DNA of 64,000 nucleotides from Vibrio zhugei (GTDB lineage Bacteria > Pseudomonadota > Gammaproteobacteria > Enterobacterales > Vibrionaceae). The translations under genes were made by a program, and so were the position numbers. The stretch is from positions 1,798,001 through 1,862,000 of the forward strand of contig NZ_CP033078.1 of the NCBI RefSeq assembly GCF_003716875.1, written 5' to 3'. The notes beneath the pieces are model-generated. The model was not told where the DNA came from, ran no database searches, and saw only the letters and a program-made list of their open reading frames with translations. This document shows positions 28,377-36,844 of this stretch, one piece after another (positions within the stretch are counted from its first letter, which is position 1; each line of letters starts with the position of its first letter).

Positions 28377-30665
28377 TTACGAGGATTTATGTCGCAACAA
28401 GCGTAACGCATTCATAGTCACCAACGCTGTTGCGCCACTATCGGCTAACACCGCTAACCACAGTCCTGTCATCCCTAAAATACTGGTGACCAAAAAGATC
28501 GCCTTTAAGCCGAGTGCAATCGACACATTTTGTTTAATATTGTTCACTGTGGCACGAGATAACACAATCATACTCGCTAATGCGGTTAAACGACTGTGAG
28601 TTAATGCGGCATCCGCAGTATCTAAAGCGACATCCGTACCGTTTCCCATGGCAATGCCGATATGCGCTGCTTTCATTGCTGGAGCGTCATTGATACCATC
28701 CCCAATCATGGCGACGCGATGGGTGCGAGCCAATTTCCGTACCGCTTTGACTTTATCTTCCGGTAATAACTGAGCTTGATAATCAATGCCCAATTGCTGG
28801 GCAATCCCTGCAGCGCTGCGCTCATTATCCCCCGTCAACATCACGCTACGAATACCTAGCTGCTGCAACTGTTCAATCGCCTGTTTGGCTTCTGCACGTA
28901 TGGTGTCTTGCCACGCGATGGCGCCAACAAGCTCACCATCACGGAGCACACATGCCACCGTTTTACCCTGTGATTCGATTTGTTGCATGGAATCCCAACC
29001 CGCGCTGGCAGGACAAAAACGTGGCGATACCAATTGGTACTCTACTCCGTTGATGTGGCCTCGAACCCCCTGTCCCGCTTGAGTGCTTCTTTGCTCGGCT
29101 TCCTCAAACGCAATCTTGTTCTCTTGCGCATAGCGAATTAACGCCGTGGCAAGCGGATGAGAAGAGCCCGTTTCTATTGCCGCAACGTAGGACACCAATC
29201 GTTGCTCGTCCATATTCCCCACGACCAAAACGTCGGTCACTTGCGGATTCCCCTGCGTTAACGTGCCCGTTTTATCAAATGCCACGACATCAACGTTACC
29301 AAGCTGCTCTAGGGCCGCCCCGCCTTTCACCAAAGCGCCATGCTTTGTCACAGTCGCGAGCCCCGAGGTAATCGCCGCTGGCGTGGAGATTACCAGCGCA
29401 CAAGGACATGCAATCAACAACGTCGCTAATCCACGATAAAGCCACGTATCCCAAGGCTGGGCAAACATGATGGGAGGAACAAACACTACCATCAGACCGA
29501 CCAATAACATTAAAGGGGTATACCAACGGCTGAACCTATCTAAAAACCGCTCTAATGGGGCTTTGTGTGATTCCGCCTCTTCCATCAAGTGTAAAATACG
29601 ATCAATGGTGTTCTCACCTTGGCGAGACGTAATTTCAATGCGCACCACATGATCAACCACAACACAACCCGCGGCGATATGAGCGCCTTTTTGATGTTCT
29701 ACTGGTATCGATTCCCCCGTTAATGCACTTTCATCAACACTGACAACGTTATCGAGCAGACGGCCGTCCGCCGGTAAGCGACTGCCTGGGGTGACTTCAA
29801 CCCAATCCCCTGGCTGTAATTCACTTGCAGAGACACTCTGGCGCTCATGACCGTTAAGACGAACAGCCGTATCGGGTACCAATGCCATCAAAGATTGCAC
29901 GCCGCTGCGGGCTCGTGAAGCCGCGTAGCCTTCTAAGCGCTCACCAATCATGAAAAGAACAATGACCATGGCCGCTTCAGCGGTCGCTCCTAAATAGAGC
30001 GCGCCCAGTGCCGCCACTGACATCAAGGTTTCTATTCCAAATGGGGTGCCTGATTTGGCTAAACGCCATGCACTACAGGCGATGGGAAGCAACCCAATCA
30101 AACACACTAACGTATATACCCATTGGCTGATGGTGGTATTCCACAGGCCAGCCAGTGCAGCAATCGCGATTCCTAGACCAATGCCAAGAATGCGTTGTGT
30201 TTCGCTATCACGATACCAAGGAGTGGATTGATTCACTTGAGAAGAGGTGTGGGACGTTTGTTGTAAACGGAATCCACTGGCGCGAACCGCCGCCTCTATT
30301 TTTTGTTCTGTCTCCGCGTGGTCATAATTCACGACCAATTTTTCTGTACTGAAAATCACTTTCGCCGTTTGAATATCAGCCAGTTGCTTCACGGCTGTTT
30401 CGACTTTGCGCGCGCAGGAGGGACAGTCCATCCCGAGAATGGTCCAGCGCTGCTGATATTGTCCGGATCGTCGCTCGGGATCGTCATCGTCGTCATTCGG
30501 CGAATCGCCGCTACTGCAACACGATTGCGTTGAGGCATGACAATGACTGGCATGATGCTCGTCCGCATGAACATGTTTGTCTGAGCCCCCACAACACGAT
30601 GCGTGTTGCTGGGCCGGCTGTGGCGCTGTTTTACTGGAACAGCATTCTTTATGTTTCGTACACAT
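28377..30665 (-). CDS. zntA: Zn(II)/Cd(II)/Pb(II)-exporting P1B-type ATPase
   Basis: 762 residues. The N-terminal 65 residues are unusually rich in Cys and His (CTKHKECCSS, HASCCGG, HVHADEHHASHCHA, SCCSSG) and then five Asp in a row. An HMA domain (GMDCPSC) follows, then the transmembrane metal site CPC (ACPCALVIST), phosphorylation site DKTGTLT, and GDGINDAPA. The CPC plus DKTG set is the ZntA/CadA signature. It exports excess divalent metal from the cytoplasm. A MerR-type promoter lies directly upstream. Confidence 0.95.
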   Translation of the reverse strand: MCTKHKECCSSKTAPQPAQQHASCCGGSDKHVHADEHHASHCHASTQSCCSSGDSPNDDDDDPERRSGQYQQRWTILGMDCPSCARKVETAVKQLADIQTAKVIFSTEKLVVNYDHAETEQKIEAAVRASGFRLQQTSHTSSQVNQSTPWYRDSETQRILGIGLGIAIAALAGLWNTTISQWVYTLVCLIGLLPIACSAWRLAKSGTPFGIETLMSVAALGALYLGATAEAAMVIVLFMIGERLEGYAASRARSGVQSLMALVPDTAVRLNGHERQSVSASELQPGDWVEVTPGSRLPADGRLLDNVVSVDESALTGESIPVEHQKGAHIAAGCVVVDHVVRIEITSRQGENTIDRILHLMEEAESHKAPLERFLDRFSRWYTPLMLLVGLMVVFVPPIMFAQPWDTWLYRGLATLLIACPCALVISTPAAITSGLATVTKHGALVKGGAALEQLGNVDVVAFDKTGTLTQGNPQVTDVLVVGNMDEQRLVSYVAAIETGSSHPLATALIRYAQENKIAFEEAEQRSTQAGQGVRGHINGVEYQLVSPRFCPASAGWDSMQQIESQGKTVACVLRDGELVGAIAWQDTIRAEAKQAIEQLQQLGIRSVMLTGDNERSAAGIAQQLGIDYQAQLLPEDKVKAVRKLARTHRVAMIGDGINDAPAMKAAHIGIAMGNGTDVALDTADAALTHSRLTALASMIVLSRATVNNIKQNVSIALGLKAIFLVTSILGMTGLWLAVLADSGATALVTMNALRLLRHKSS

Positions 30666-30698
30666 TAACCATTCTCTTTACCTGTGGATCATGGGAGA

Positions 30699-30730
30699 AG
30701 TATATAGGTTGGAGCCAAGTCCAAGGTCAA
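30699..30730 (-). promoter_or_regulatory. MerR-family type promoter of zntA
   Basis: On the minus strand TTGACC (30730–30725) and TATACT (30704–30699) are separated by 20 bp, the overlong spacing used by ZntR/CadR/CueR regulators. The spacer holds an imperfect dyad, TTGGACTTGGCTCCAA. This predicts metal-induced transcription by a ZntR-like protein; none is encoded in the window. Confidence 0.75.
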
Positions 30731-30755
30731 GCTTATTTTCCAGTGATAGACAATA

Positions 30756-30781
30756 AAAAAGAGCGCCTCTGCACTCTTTTT
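30756..30781 (-). terminator. Terminator of the moa operon
   Basis: AAAAAGAGTGC / GCGCTCTTTTT read on the minus strand (one T·G pair), with a 4-base loop, 9 bases after the moaE stop, ending in a T-run. It insulates moaE from the zntA promoter. Confidence 0.85.
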
Positions 30782-30789
30782 GTCCATCG

Positions 30790-31248
30790 TTATTCGGTTT
30801 GCCACCGCTGTGCGGCAAGCACATCCGACTCACGCGCATCTAACCACCTTGTGTCGCTCTTGGTACGTTCTTTTTTCCAAAATGGCGCTTGGGTTTTCAA
30901 ATAATCCATAATGAAATCACAAGCCGAAAACGCCGCCTGACGATGAGCGCTAGCAACGGCAACCAAGACGATTTGGTCACCGAGGTCCAAATCACCGACT
31001 CGATGAATGAGGGTCACGCCAAGTAACGGCCAACGCTGTTCAGCCTGATCGACAATCGCATGTAAGGATTTTTCTGTCATCCCCGGATAATGTTCCAAGC
31101 TCAAACCAATGACGTTATCATTGAGATTCATATCGCGTACCTTGCCAACAAAACTGACAACCGCCCCAATGTTGGTGCGACTGGACAAGGTGTCGTATTC
31201 ATCCGACAAGACAAAATCGTGCGCTTGCACCGCAATGTTTCTTACCAT
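30790..31248 (-). CDS. moaE: Molybdopterin synthase catalytic subunit MoaE
   Basis: 152 residues. GAVVSFVGKVRDMNLNDNVIGLSLEHYPGMTEK, HRVGDLDLGD and the C-terminal APFWKKERTKSDTRWLDA (catalytic Lys region) are typical. With MoaD it adds the dithiolene sulfurs to cPMP. It is the last gene of moaABCDE, starting 1 base after the moaD stop. Confidence 0.96.
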   Translation of the reverse strand: MVRNIAVQAHDFVLSDEYDTLSSRTNIGAVVSFVGKVRDMNLNDNVIGLSLEHYPGMTEKSLHAIVDQAEQRWPLLGVTLIHRVGDLDLGDQIVLVAVASAHRQAAFSACDFIMDYLKTQAPFWKKERTKSDTRWLDARESDVLAAQRWQTE

Positions 31249-31249
31249 T

Positions 31250-31495
31250 TTACCCCCCAGTCACCGGTGGGAAAAAGGCCACTTCGTCACCATCATCAAG
31301 GGCAGTATCAAGTGGTACGATCGTTTGGTTCAATGCGGCTAACAATTTCCCACTCTCTAAGGCCAGCGCCCATTTATCTCCGCGGCTCGCTAACTGCTGA
31401 CGCAACGTATCAATATCACGACAATCAGCCGCCACCGTCACACTGTCACACCCGACTAATTCACGCGTTTGCGCAAAAAATAATACGGTAATCAT
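31250..31495 (-). CDS. moaD: Molybdopterin synthase sulfur carrier MoaD
   Basis: 81 residues with the ubiquitin-like fold and the essential C-terminal Gly-Gly ([10 protein letters not shown]), which is thiocarboxylated. It overlaps the end of moaC by 4 bases and is followed immediately by its partner moaE. Confidence 0.95.
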   Translation of the reverse strand: MITVLFFAQTRELVGCDSVTVAADCRDIDTLRQQLASRGDKWALALESGKLLAALNQTIVPLDTALDDGDEVAFFPPVTGG

Positions 31496-31971
31496 TCCAC
31501 CACCTTAAAATGCCCAGACTTACCACCGGTTTTCTCGAGTAAACGTACCGACTCAATGACCATGTCTTTTTGTACGGCTTTGCACATATCGTAAATGGTT
31601 AAGGCCGCCACAGAAGCTGCCGTTAGCGCTTCCATTTCCACCCCCGTTTTGCCTGCCAACTTACAGACCGATTCGATACGTACTTGATGGGACGTTTCAC
31701 AGGCTTCAATCTGCACTTCCACCTTGGACAATAATAAGGGATGACACAGTGGAATGAGTTCCCAAGTCCGTTTTGCCGCTTGAATACCAGCAATACGTGC
31801 CGTTGCAAAGACGTCACCTTTATGATGCTGACCAGACAGAATCATGTGCAGCGTCTCTGGCGCCATGGTCACCCACGCTTCCGCTCGCGCTTCACGCACG
31901 GTGTCTTGCTTCTGTGATACGTCCACCATGTTAGCTTCACCCGCATCATTAATATGCGTTAATTCAGACAT
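31492..31971 (-). CDS. moaC: Cyclic pyranopterin monophosphate synthase MoaC
   Basis: 159 residues. [57 protein letters not shown] and KTGGKSGHF are the conserved blocks of the family. It converts the MoaA product to cPMP. It starts 12 bases after moaB. Confidence 0.97.
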   Translation of the reverse strand: MSELTHINDAGEANMVDVSQKQDTVREARAEAWVTMAPETLHMILSGQHHKGDVFATARIAGIQAAKRTWELIPLCHPLLLSKVEVQIEACETSHQVRIESVCKLAGKTGVEMEALTAASVAALTIYDMCKAVQKDMVIESVRLLEKTGGKSGHFKVVE

Positions 31972-31983
31972 TGGTATTCTCGC

Positions 31984-32490
31984 TTACAAATGAGGCATGA
32001 AGTTACATGGACGATGGGTAGAATCTAACTGATCACGAAGAATTTTTGTCCACGCGGTACGACACGCCCCAGTTGAACCTGGCATCGCAAAGATAACCGT
32101 ATGATTTGCAAAACCCGCCAAGGCACGTGATTGAATTGTAGAAGTACCAATTTCTTCATAAGACACCGTACGAAATAGCTCACCAAACCCTTCGACTTCT
32201 TTGTCAAAGAGCGGCTTAATCGCTTCCGGTGTGCTATCGCGAGAAGTAAATCCAGTACCGCCAGTAATTAATACCACTTGAATGTCTTCGTCTGCAATCC
32301 ACTGCGAGACAACCGCACGTATCAAATAGCGATCATCAATGATAATTTTCTTCTCAGCCAAACGATGCCCAGCATCTTTTAATGACTCCACCAAAAATTG
32401 ACCTGACGTATCATTTTCTTCAGTGCGAGTGTCCGATACGGTTAAAACGGCAATATTTGCTGCTTGAAATTCACTGACTCCGTGACCCAT
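31984..32490 (-). CDS. moaB: Molybdenum cofactor protein MoaB
   Basis: 168 residues with a GGGGA ribosome site. The MogA/MoaB fold is shown by ANIAVLTVSDTRTEENDTSG, VLITGGTGFTSRDSTPEAI and FAMPGSTGACRTAW. It belongs to the molybdopterin adenylyltransferase-like family; in E. coli MoaB itself is dispensable and MogA does the reaction. Confidence 0.94.
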   Translation of the reverse strand: MGHGVSEFQAANIAVLTVSDTRTEENDTSGQFLVESLKDAGHRLAEKKIIIDDRYLIRAVVSQWIADEDIQVVLITGGTGFTSRDSTPEAIKPLFDKEVEGFGELFRTVSYEEIGTSTIQSRALAGFANHTVIFAMPGSTGACRTAWTKILRDQLDSTHRPCNFMPHL

Positions 32491-32598
32491 AGTATTCCCC
32501 TTTCATTCTTTCATTATCGATGGCAGCTGTGTACTACAACTGTCTTTTATTCATTCATCACTCAACGGTGACTCATCGATGACCAGTGGCCCTTAAGG

Positions 32599-33588
32599 TT
32601 AACCACCAATCGATGCTAAATGTGGCGTCATTCCAGTATGACCATCATGTAAGTAGTGGCTAATCGACTTCCCTTGCAGGTGATCGTGAATTCTTGCCAC
32701 CAGCGCCTCATGTTGATCATCCGATTGCAATAAGTCTCGCAATTCTACGCCTTCTTCACCAAATAGACACAAATGTAATTTACCCAATGCCGATACTCTT
32801 AAACGGTTGCACGTCTGACAGAAGTGTCGCTCATAAGGCATGATCAGTCCGACTTCTCCCAAATAATCTGGATGGGTAAACACTTTTGCAGGACCATCGG
32901 TCAACCCGCGCGGCTTCATACTCCAGCCGTTGGCGATCAGGGCATTTTGAATTTGCACTCCAGACACATGATGATTATCAAACAAGCTGTCCATATCGCC
33001 GGTTTGCATCAGCTCAATGAATCGCAGTTGAATCGCCCGATCTTTAATCCATGCGAGGAAGTCTGGCAAGGCTTGATGATTTAAGTGTTTAAGTAAAACG
33101 ACGTTCACTTTGATCTGTTCGTAACCCGCAATAAACGCTTGGTCAATGCCGTCCATAACTTGATGGAAACGGTTTTGGCCAGTAATTTGCTGAAACATAC
33201 GTGGATCGAGACTATCAATGCTGACATTAATGTTGTTTAAGCCAGCCGCTTTCCATTCATGGACATGATCCGCCATACGATAACCATTGGTCGTCGTGGC
33301 GACTTTTTCAATCCCTGGAATATTTGCGACCGTCGAAACAATCTCCAAAAAGTCTTTGCGTAATGTCGGCTCACCACCAGTAATACGGACTTTCGACGTG
33401 CCACAAGATGCAAACGTTCTCACAACGCGTTCGATCTCAGGCAGGCTCAGAAATGACGAGTTTTTATTCCCGGTAGGGTAATAACCATCGGGTAAACAGT
33501 AGGTACATTTAAAATTACATACATCAGTAACGGACAGGCGTAAGTAATTAAACTTACGCCGAAAACTATCTTCGAATTGTTGCGCCAT
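32599..33588 (-). CDS. moaA: GTP 3',8-cyclase MoaA (radical SAM)
   Basis: 329 residues from the ATG at 33588 (MAQQFEDSF), which has AAAGG 7 bases upstream; a start 15 bases earlier is less likely. The SAM-binding cluster is CNFKCTYC (C-X3-C-X2-C), the C-terminal cluster is CQTCNRLRVSALGKLHLC, and the tail ends in the catalytic Gly-Gly. It starts Moco synthesis by rearranging GTP. It is the first gene of moaABCDE, behind a probable Moco riboswitch. Confidence 0.97.
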   Translation of the reverse strand: MAQQFEDSFRRKFNYLRLSVTDVCNFKCTYCLPDGYYPTGNKNSSFLSLPEIERVVRTFASCGTSKVRITGGEPTLRKDFLEIVSTVANIPGIEKVATTTNGYRMADHVHEWKAAGLNNINVSIDSLDPRMFQQITGQNRFHQVMDGIDQAFIAGYEQIKVNVVLLKHLNHQALPDFLAWIKDRAIQLRFIELMQTGDMDSLFDNHHVSGVQIQNALIANGWSMKPRGLTDGPAKVFTHPDYLGEVGLIMPYERHFCQTCNRLRVSALGKLHLCLFGEEGVELRDLLQSDDQHEALVARIHDHLQGKSISHYLHDGHTGMTPHLASIGG

Positions 33589-33605
33589 GAAACACCTTTC
33601 CAAAC

Positions 33606-33715
33606 ACGGGAGGCACCCTCATTTCTAATGATGCCCGCGTGGCGGTATTGCCACAGGATTACACACCCTATCGATAAACGTAGGTGAGTAAACTCGGAGT
33701 TATGGCAACTGATTC
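33606..33715 (-). promoter_or_regulatory. Probable Moco RNA motif (riboswitch) in the moaA leader
   Basis: The leader read on the minus strand has an ACTCCGAGT element (33700–33692), CTCACC, a GTGGCAATACCGCCAC hairpin, and GGTGCCTCCC (33617–33608) shortly before the ribosome site. These resemble the conserved parts of the Moco RNA motif found upstream of moaA in gamma-proteobacteria. Assignment is by pattern memory and position; a covariance-model search was not possible. Confidence 0.55.
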
Positions 33716-33885
33716 ACTTCCCATAAAAGAAAGGATCAGCAGCATGGCGTTAAAATACTGAATATTGGCAGCAGTTTCTACCCTCACAGAGAAAAAATTC
33801 CCTATTCAAATAAAACTTTCTATACTGTGCATCATCATTAAATCGTTGCCGCTCATGAGTAACGACCATTCAATTGAAAATAAGC

Positions 33886-34776
33886 ATGTCATTACATAAA
33901 ACGCATAAAGTCGTCGCGATTGGTGGCGGACATGGATTAGGGCGCGTACTCGCTGCGTTAAAAGAATTCGGAAGTAATGCGACAGGCATTGTTACCACGA
34001 CGGACAATGGCGGCTCAACAGGTCGCATTCGCCATTGCCAAGGTGGCATTGCTTGGGGCGACTTGCGTAATTGCTTAAATCAGTTAATCACCGAGCCTTG
34101 TATCAGCTCCATGATGTTTGAGTATCGTTTTAAGGGATCCGGAGAGTTGGACGGGCATAACCTCGGTAACCTGATGCTCACCGCGTTAGGTAACCTCTCT
34201 GTGCGACCACTAGAGGCGATCAACCTCATCCGCAACATGCTGGATGTGCACGTCAATTTACTGCCCATGGCAGAGCACCCTTGTGACTTAGCGGCCCTAT
34301 CGACGAGTGGTCAATGGGTCACCGGTGAAACCAACGTTGATGAAATGCAAGAACCCCTGCTGCGCTTGGATTTAGAGCCAGAAGTGCCAGCGACGAAGGA
34401 AGCCACATTGGCAATTCAACAAGCTGACTCCATCATATTGGGGCCCGGCAGCTTTTTGACCAGTGTCATGCCCCCCTTGCTCTTGCCGAAACTTGCTCAT
34501 GCCATCGCCGCCAATAAAACAGCCAAGGTGATGTTCATAGAGAATCTGTGTCCAGAATTTGGTCCGGCACGGCTGATGACGTTACAACAAAAATTAGAAT
34601 GGTGTGAACGAGCGTTCAAAGCACGTCCTATTGATGTGGTGATCGGTGAGCAACCTCATCCTGAACTCGAAGGACGGTGGCATTGCGTCACCCGTGAGCT
34701 GGCCTCATTAAATCGCAGTTGGCGTCATGACCGAATGAAATTACAGAGCGCCATTGAAGAACAAATGCGCCAATAG
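33886..34776 (+). CDS. yvcK: YvcK/YbhK-family gluconeogenesis factor (CofD-like)
   Basis: 296 residues from the ATG at 33886; an upstream TTG at 33874 is possible. AIGGGHGLGRVLAALKEF, VTTTDNGGSTGRIRHCQGG, GDLRNCLNQL, LDGHNLGNLMLTAL and ILGPGSFLTSVMPPLLLP are hallmarks. These proteins bind UDP-sugars and affect morphology and carbon use in other bacteria; the exact role in Vibrio is not settled. It is divergent from moaA and convergent with luxU. Confidence 0.93.
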   Translation: MSLHKTHKVVAIGGGHGLGRVLAALKEFGSNATGIVTTTDNGGSTGRIRHCQGGIAWGDLRNCLNQLITEPCISSMMFEYRFKGSGELDGHNLGNLMLTALGNLSVRPLEAINLIRNMLDVHVNLLPMAEHPCDLAALSTSGQWVTGETNVDEMQEPLLRLDLEPEVPATKEATLAIQQADSIILGPGSFLTSVMPPLLLPKLAHAIAANKTAKVMFIENLCPEFGPARLMTLQQKLEWCERAFKARPIDVVIGEQPHPELEGRWHCVTRELASLNRSWRHDRMKLQSAIEEQMRQ

Positions 34777-34779
34777 CAA

Positions 34780-34805
34780 AACGCCATTGCGGATGCAATG
34801 GCGTT
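34780..34805. terminator. Inverted repeat between yvcK and luxU
   Basis: AACGCCATTGC / GCAATGGCGTT, an 11-bp perfect stem with loop GGAT, between convergent genes. The T-run is poor on both sides, so it is a probable but weak terminator. Confidence 0.6.
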
Positions 34806-34810
34806 CGAAA

Positions 34811-35158
34811 TCAAGCCCCAGATGAAGGTTGAAGTCGCTCGTATCTCTCTCGAGTCTCTCGCAATAATTGGATTAAATGTTCGTATTCCGACATCACATC
34901 CATCTCCAACCCTAGTTTGACCATGCCATCAATCTCTATGGCCTTCGCACATAATTTATCCGCGCCAAAACTGGCAGCACTGCTTTTAAGTGCGTGGCTA
35001 ATTTCTTTCAAATACTCACTATCGGCCTGAGCATGTTCTCGTAAGTTATTTTCGTAAGTTGTTAATTCACTTAAAAAAATACCCAATAGTACGGGTACAT
35101 TCTCTTGGCCAATTTCACTGGCTAGCGTATCAATCTTATTTTTATTCAATAAGTCCAT
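34811..35158 (-). CDS. luxU: Phosphorelay protein LuxU
   Basis: 115 residues from the ATG at 35158 (MDLLNKNKIDTLASEIG), 5 bases after the luxO stop; the longer frame would overlap luxO. The HPt motif EISHALKSSAASFGA places the phospho-accepting His at about residue 55. It passes phosphate from the quorum-sensing hybrid kinases to LuxO. The adjacency to luxO is diagnostic for Vibrionaceae. Confidence 0.96.
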   Translation of the reverse strand: MDLLNKNKIDTLASEIGQENVPVLLGIFLSELTTYENNLREHAQADSEYLKEISHALKSSAASFGADKLCAKAIEIDGMVKLGLEMDVMSEYEHLIQLLRETRERYERLQPSSGA

Positions 35159-35163
35159 GCAGT

Positions 35164-36576
35164 CTAACTTTCCTTTTCTTTGATTTTCTGACTGTTCCAC
35201 GTTTGTAATTTACGATACAAGGTTGACGGACTCACATCGAGATAGCCCGCCGCTCGTGGAATATTTCCATCACACGCCTCGATTGCTTGTTCGATGGCAA
35301 GCTTCTCAGTTAACCACAATGGACGAATGTCTCTCACAGACAATGACGATTCCGACGCTTCTGGTCGCGCATCGGTAATGGCCTTCTCCACTGGCTGATT
35401 CAGTGGCGGTGGCAACATGGTCAGCAAAATTTCACGGCCTTCATTCAACACCACCACATTACGCAATACGTTCTGCAACTGGCGCACATTACCTGGCCAT
35501 TCATAATGCTTAAACCGCTCCACCACATCAGCCGACATTCTCACAAAGCCCTTGCCTTCCTCTTTCGACATAAACCCTAATAAGGAATAGGCAATTTCAA
35601 TCACGTCTTCCCCGCGCTCTCGCAACGGTGGTAAATGCAGTGGAATCACGTACAAACGATAGTACAAGTCTTCACGAAAGCGTCCTTCTTGCACTTCTTT
35701 CCACGGATCCCGGTTGGTCGCGCAGACAAAGCGTACATCGACGCTTTTCATCTTCGAAGACCCCACTTTCTGGAATGTCCCTGTCTGAATAAAACGTAAC
35801 AGTTTGGTTTGCAGATCCAAATCCATTTCGCACAGTTCATCCAAAAACAAAGTACCACCATCGGCAAGTTCAGCGGCCCCTTGGCGATCAGTGGCAGCGC
35901 CAGTAAACGCGCCTTTGACATGACCGAACAATTCACTCTCGATGAGATCTTTCGGAATGGCCGCACAGTTAATGGCAATAAATGGCTTATCCACTCGTTT
36001 ACTGGCTGCATGAATCGCTTCGGCACACACTTCTTTGCCTGTACCACTTTCACCAGTAATAAAAATACTGGCTTTACTGCTGGCGGCAGAGTCAATGGTA
36101 CGATACACCGCTTGCATTGTATGGCTACTGCCAATGAACCCCTGATAGTTCTGATTATCCGGGTCGAGTGCATCATCTTTTAATTTACTCGCCTTACGCA
36201 TAGCATTATTGACCGTGACACGTAAGCGATCCGCTTCACAAGGTTTGAGCAAAAAGTCTTGTGCACCATGGCGCATTGCGTCAACCGCGGTGTCAATGGA
36301 ACCATGGGCCGTCATAAAGACAATCGGAACATGTGGATGCTCACGTTTGACCGCGTATAACACATCCATACCCGTCATATCGGGCAGGCGCAAATCGAGT
36401 AAAATTAAGTCAGGTTCGCGCTCAGCGATCGACCGAATCGCATCCTGACCCGTACCGACAAGCGTAATATCAATATTTAATGGCGTCAGATACGATCGGT
36501 ACAGTGCTGCCACTGATGCCGTATCTTCCACCATCAACAAATATTTGGAGTGTTGAGGGGGATATTCTAATTTCAT
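35164..36576 (-). CDS. luxO: Quorum-sensing sigma-54 activator LuxO
   Basis: 470 residues. A receiver domain has the phospho-Asp in [13 protein letters not shown] (residue 61). The AAA+ module has GESGTGKE, the sigma-54 contact GAFTGA and [14 protein letters not shown] Fis-type helix-turn-helix ends the protein ([22 protein letters not shown]). At low cell density LuxO-P activates qrr genes; one is encoded divergently next door, with LuxO boxes between them. Confidence 0.97.
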   Translation of the reverse strand: MKLEYPPQHSKYLLMVEDTASVAALYRSYLTPLNIDITLVGTGQDAIRSIAEREPDLILLDLRLPDMTGMDVLYAVKREHPHVPIVFMTAHGSIDTAVDAMRHGAQDFLLKPCEADRLRVTVNNAMRKASKLKDDALDPDNQNYQGFIGSSHTMQAVYRTIDSAASSKASIFITGESGTGKEVCAEAIHAASKRVDKPFIAINCAAIPKDLIESELFGHVKGAFTGAATDRQGAAELADGGTLFLDELCEMDLDLQTKLLRFIQTGTFQKVGSSKMKSVDVRFVCATNRDPWKEVQEGRFREDLYYRLYVIPLHLPPLRERGEDVIEIAYSLLGFMSKEEGKGFVRMSADVVERFKHYEWPGNVRQLQNVLRNVVVLNEGREILLTMLPPPLNQPVEKAITDARPEASESSLSVRDIRPLWLTEKLAIEQAIEACDGNIPRAAGYLDVSPSTLYRKLQTWNSQKIKEKES

Positions 36577-36597
36577 AACCTAGCCGTAATAATATAT

Positions 36598-36610
36598 TTG
36601 CATTTTGCGC
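36598..36610 (+). promoter_or_regulatory. LuxO box, distal (imperfect)
   Basis: TTGCATTTTGCGC matches the TTGCA-N3-TGCAA consensus in 11 of 13 positions. It lies 22 bases upstream of luxO and about 125 upstream of the qrr1 start, so it may serve both autorepression of luxO and activation of qrr1. Confidence 0.7.
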
Positions 36611-36629
36611 AGAATCATCGCATTCATCA

Positions 36630-36642
36630 TTGCATTTTGCAA
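36630..36642 (+). promoter_or_regulatory. LuxO box, proximal (perfect)
   Basis: TTGCATTTTGCAA is a perfect TTGCA-N3-TGCAA palindrome, 32 bases (three helical turns) from the distal box and about 90 bases upstream of the Qrr1 start. This is the expected enhancer position for a sigma-54 activator. Confidence 0.88.
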
Positions 36643-36704
36643 AAACCAATCTTATTTTTCAGTCGATTCTCTACAACATCCTTTATTTATTAGGATTTTT
36701 ATTA

Positions 36705-36721
36705 TTGGCATGCTATATGCA
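36705..36721 (+). promoter_or_regulatory. Sigma-54 promoter of qrr1
   Basis: TTGGCATGCTATATGCA has the -24 GG and -12 GC exactly 12 bases apart. The predicted start, near 36732, falls at the first stem of Qrr1. Confidence 0.9.
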
Positions 36722-36731
36722 TATTATAAAT

Positions 36732-36827
36732 ATAACCCGCGAGGGTTACCTAGCCAACTGACGTTGTTAGTGAATTCGATGTTCACAATATTATAGCCAA
36801 TAGAGTCTTTCTATTGGCTCTTTTTTT
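36732..36827 (+). ncRNA. qrr1: Quorum regulatory small RNA Qrr1
   Basis: About 96 nt. It begins with a short hairpin TAACCC-GCGA-GGGTTA, then the invariant Qrr target-pairing core CCTAGCCAACTGACGTTG followed by TTAGTGAAT, a middle hairpin, and a terminator GCCAATAG/CTATTGGC with a T-run ending at 36827. It pairs with luxR/hapR-type mRNAs with Hfq. Its place between luxO and uvrB is that of Qrr1 in other vibrios. The 5' stem differs in sequence from the ones I recall but keeps the structure. Confidence 0.95.
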
Positions 36828-36844
36828 ATGTCTCGTCTCTCAGT

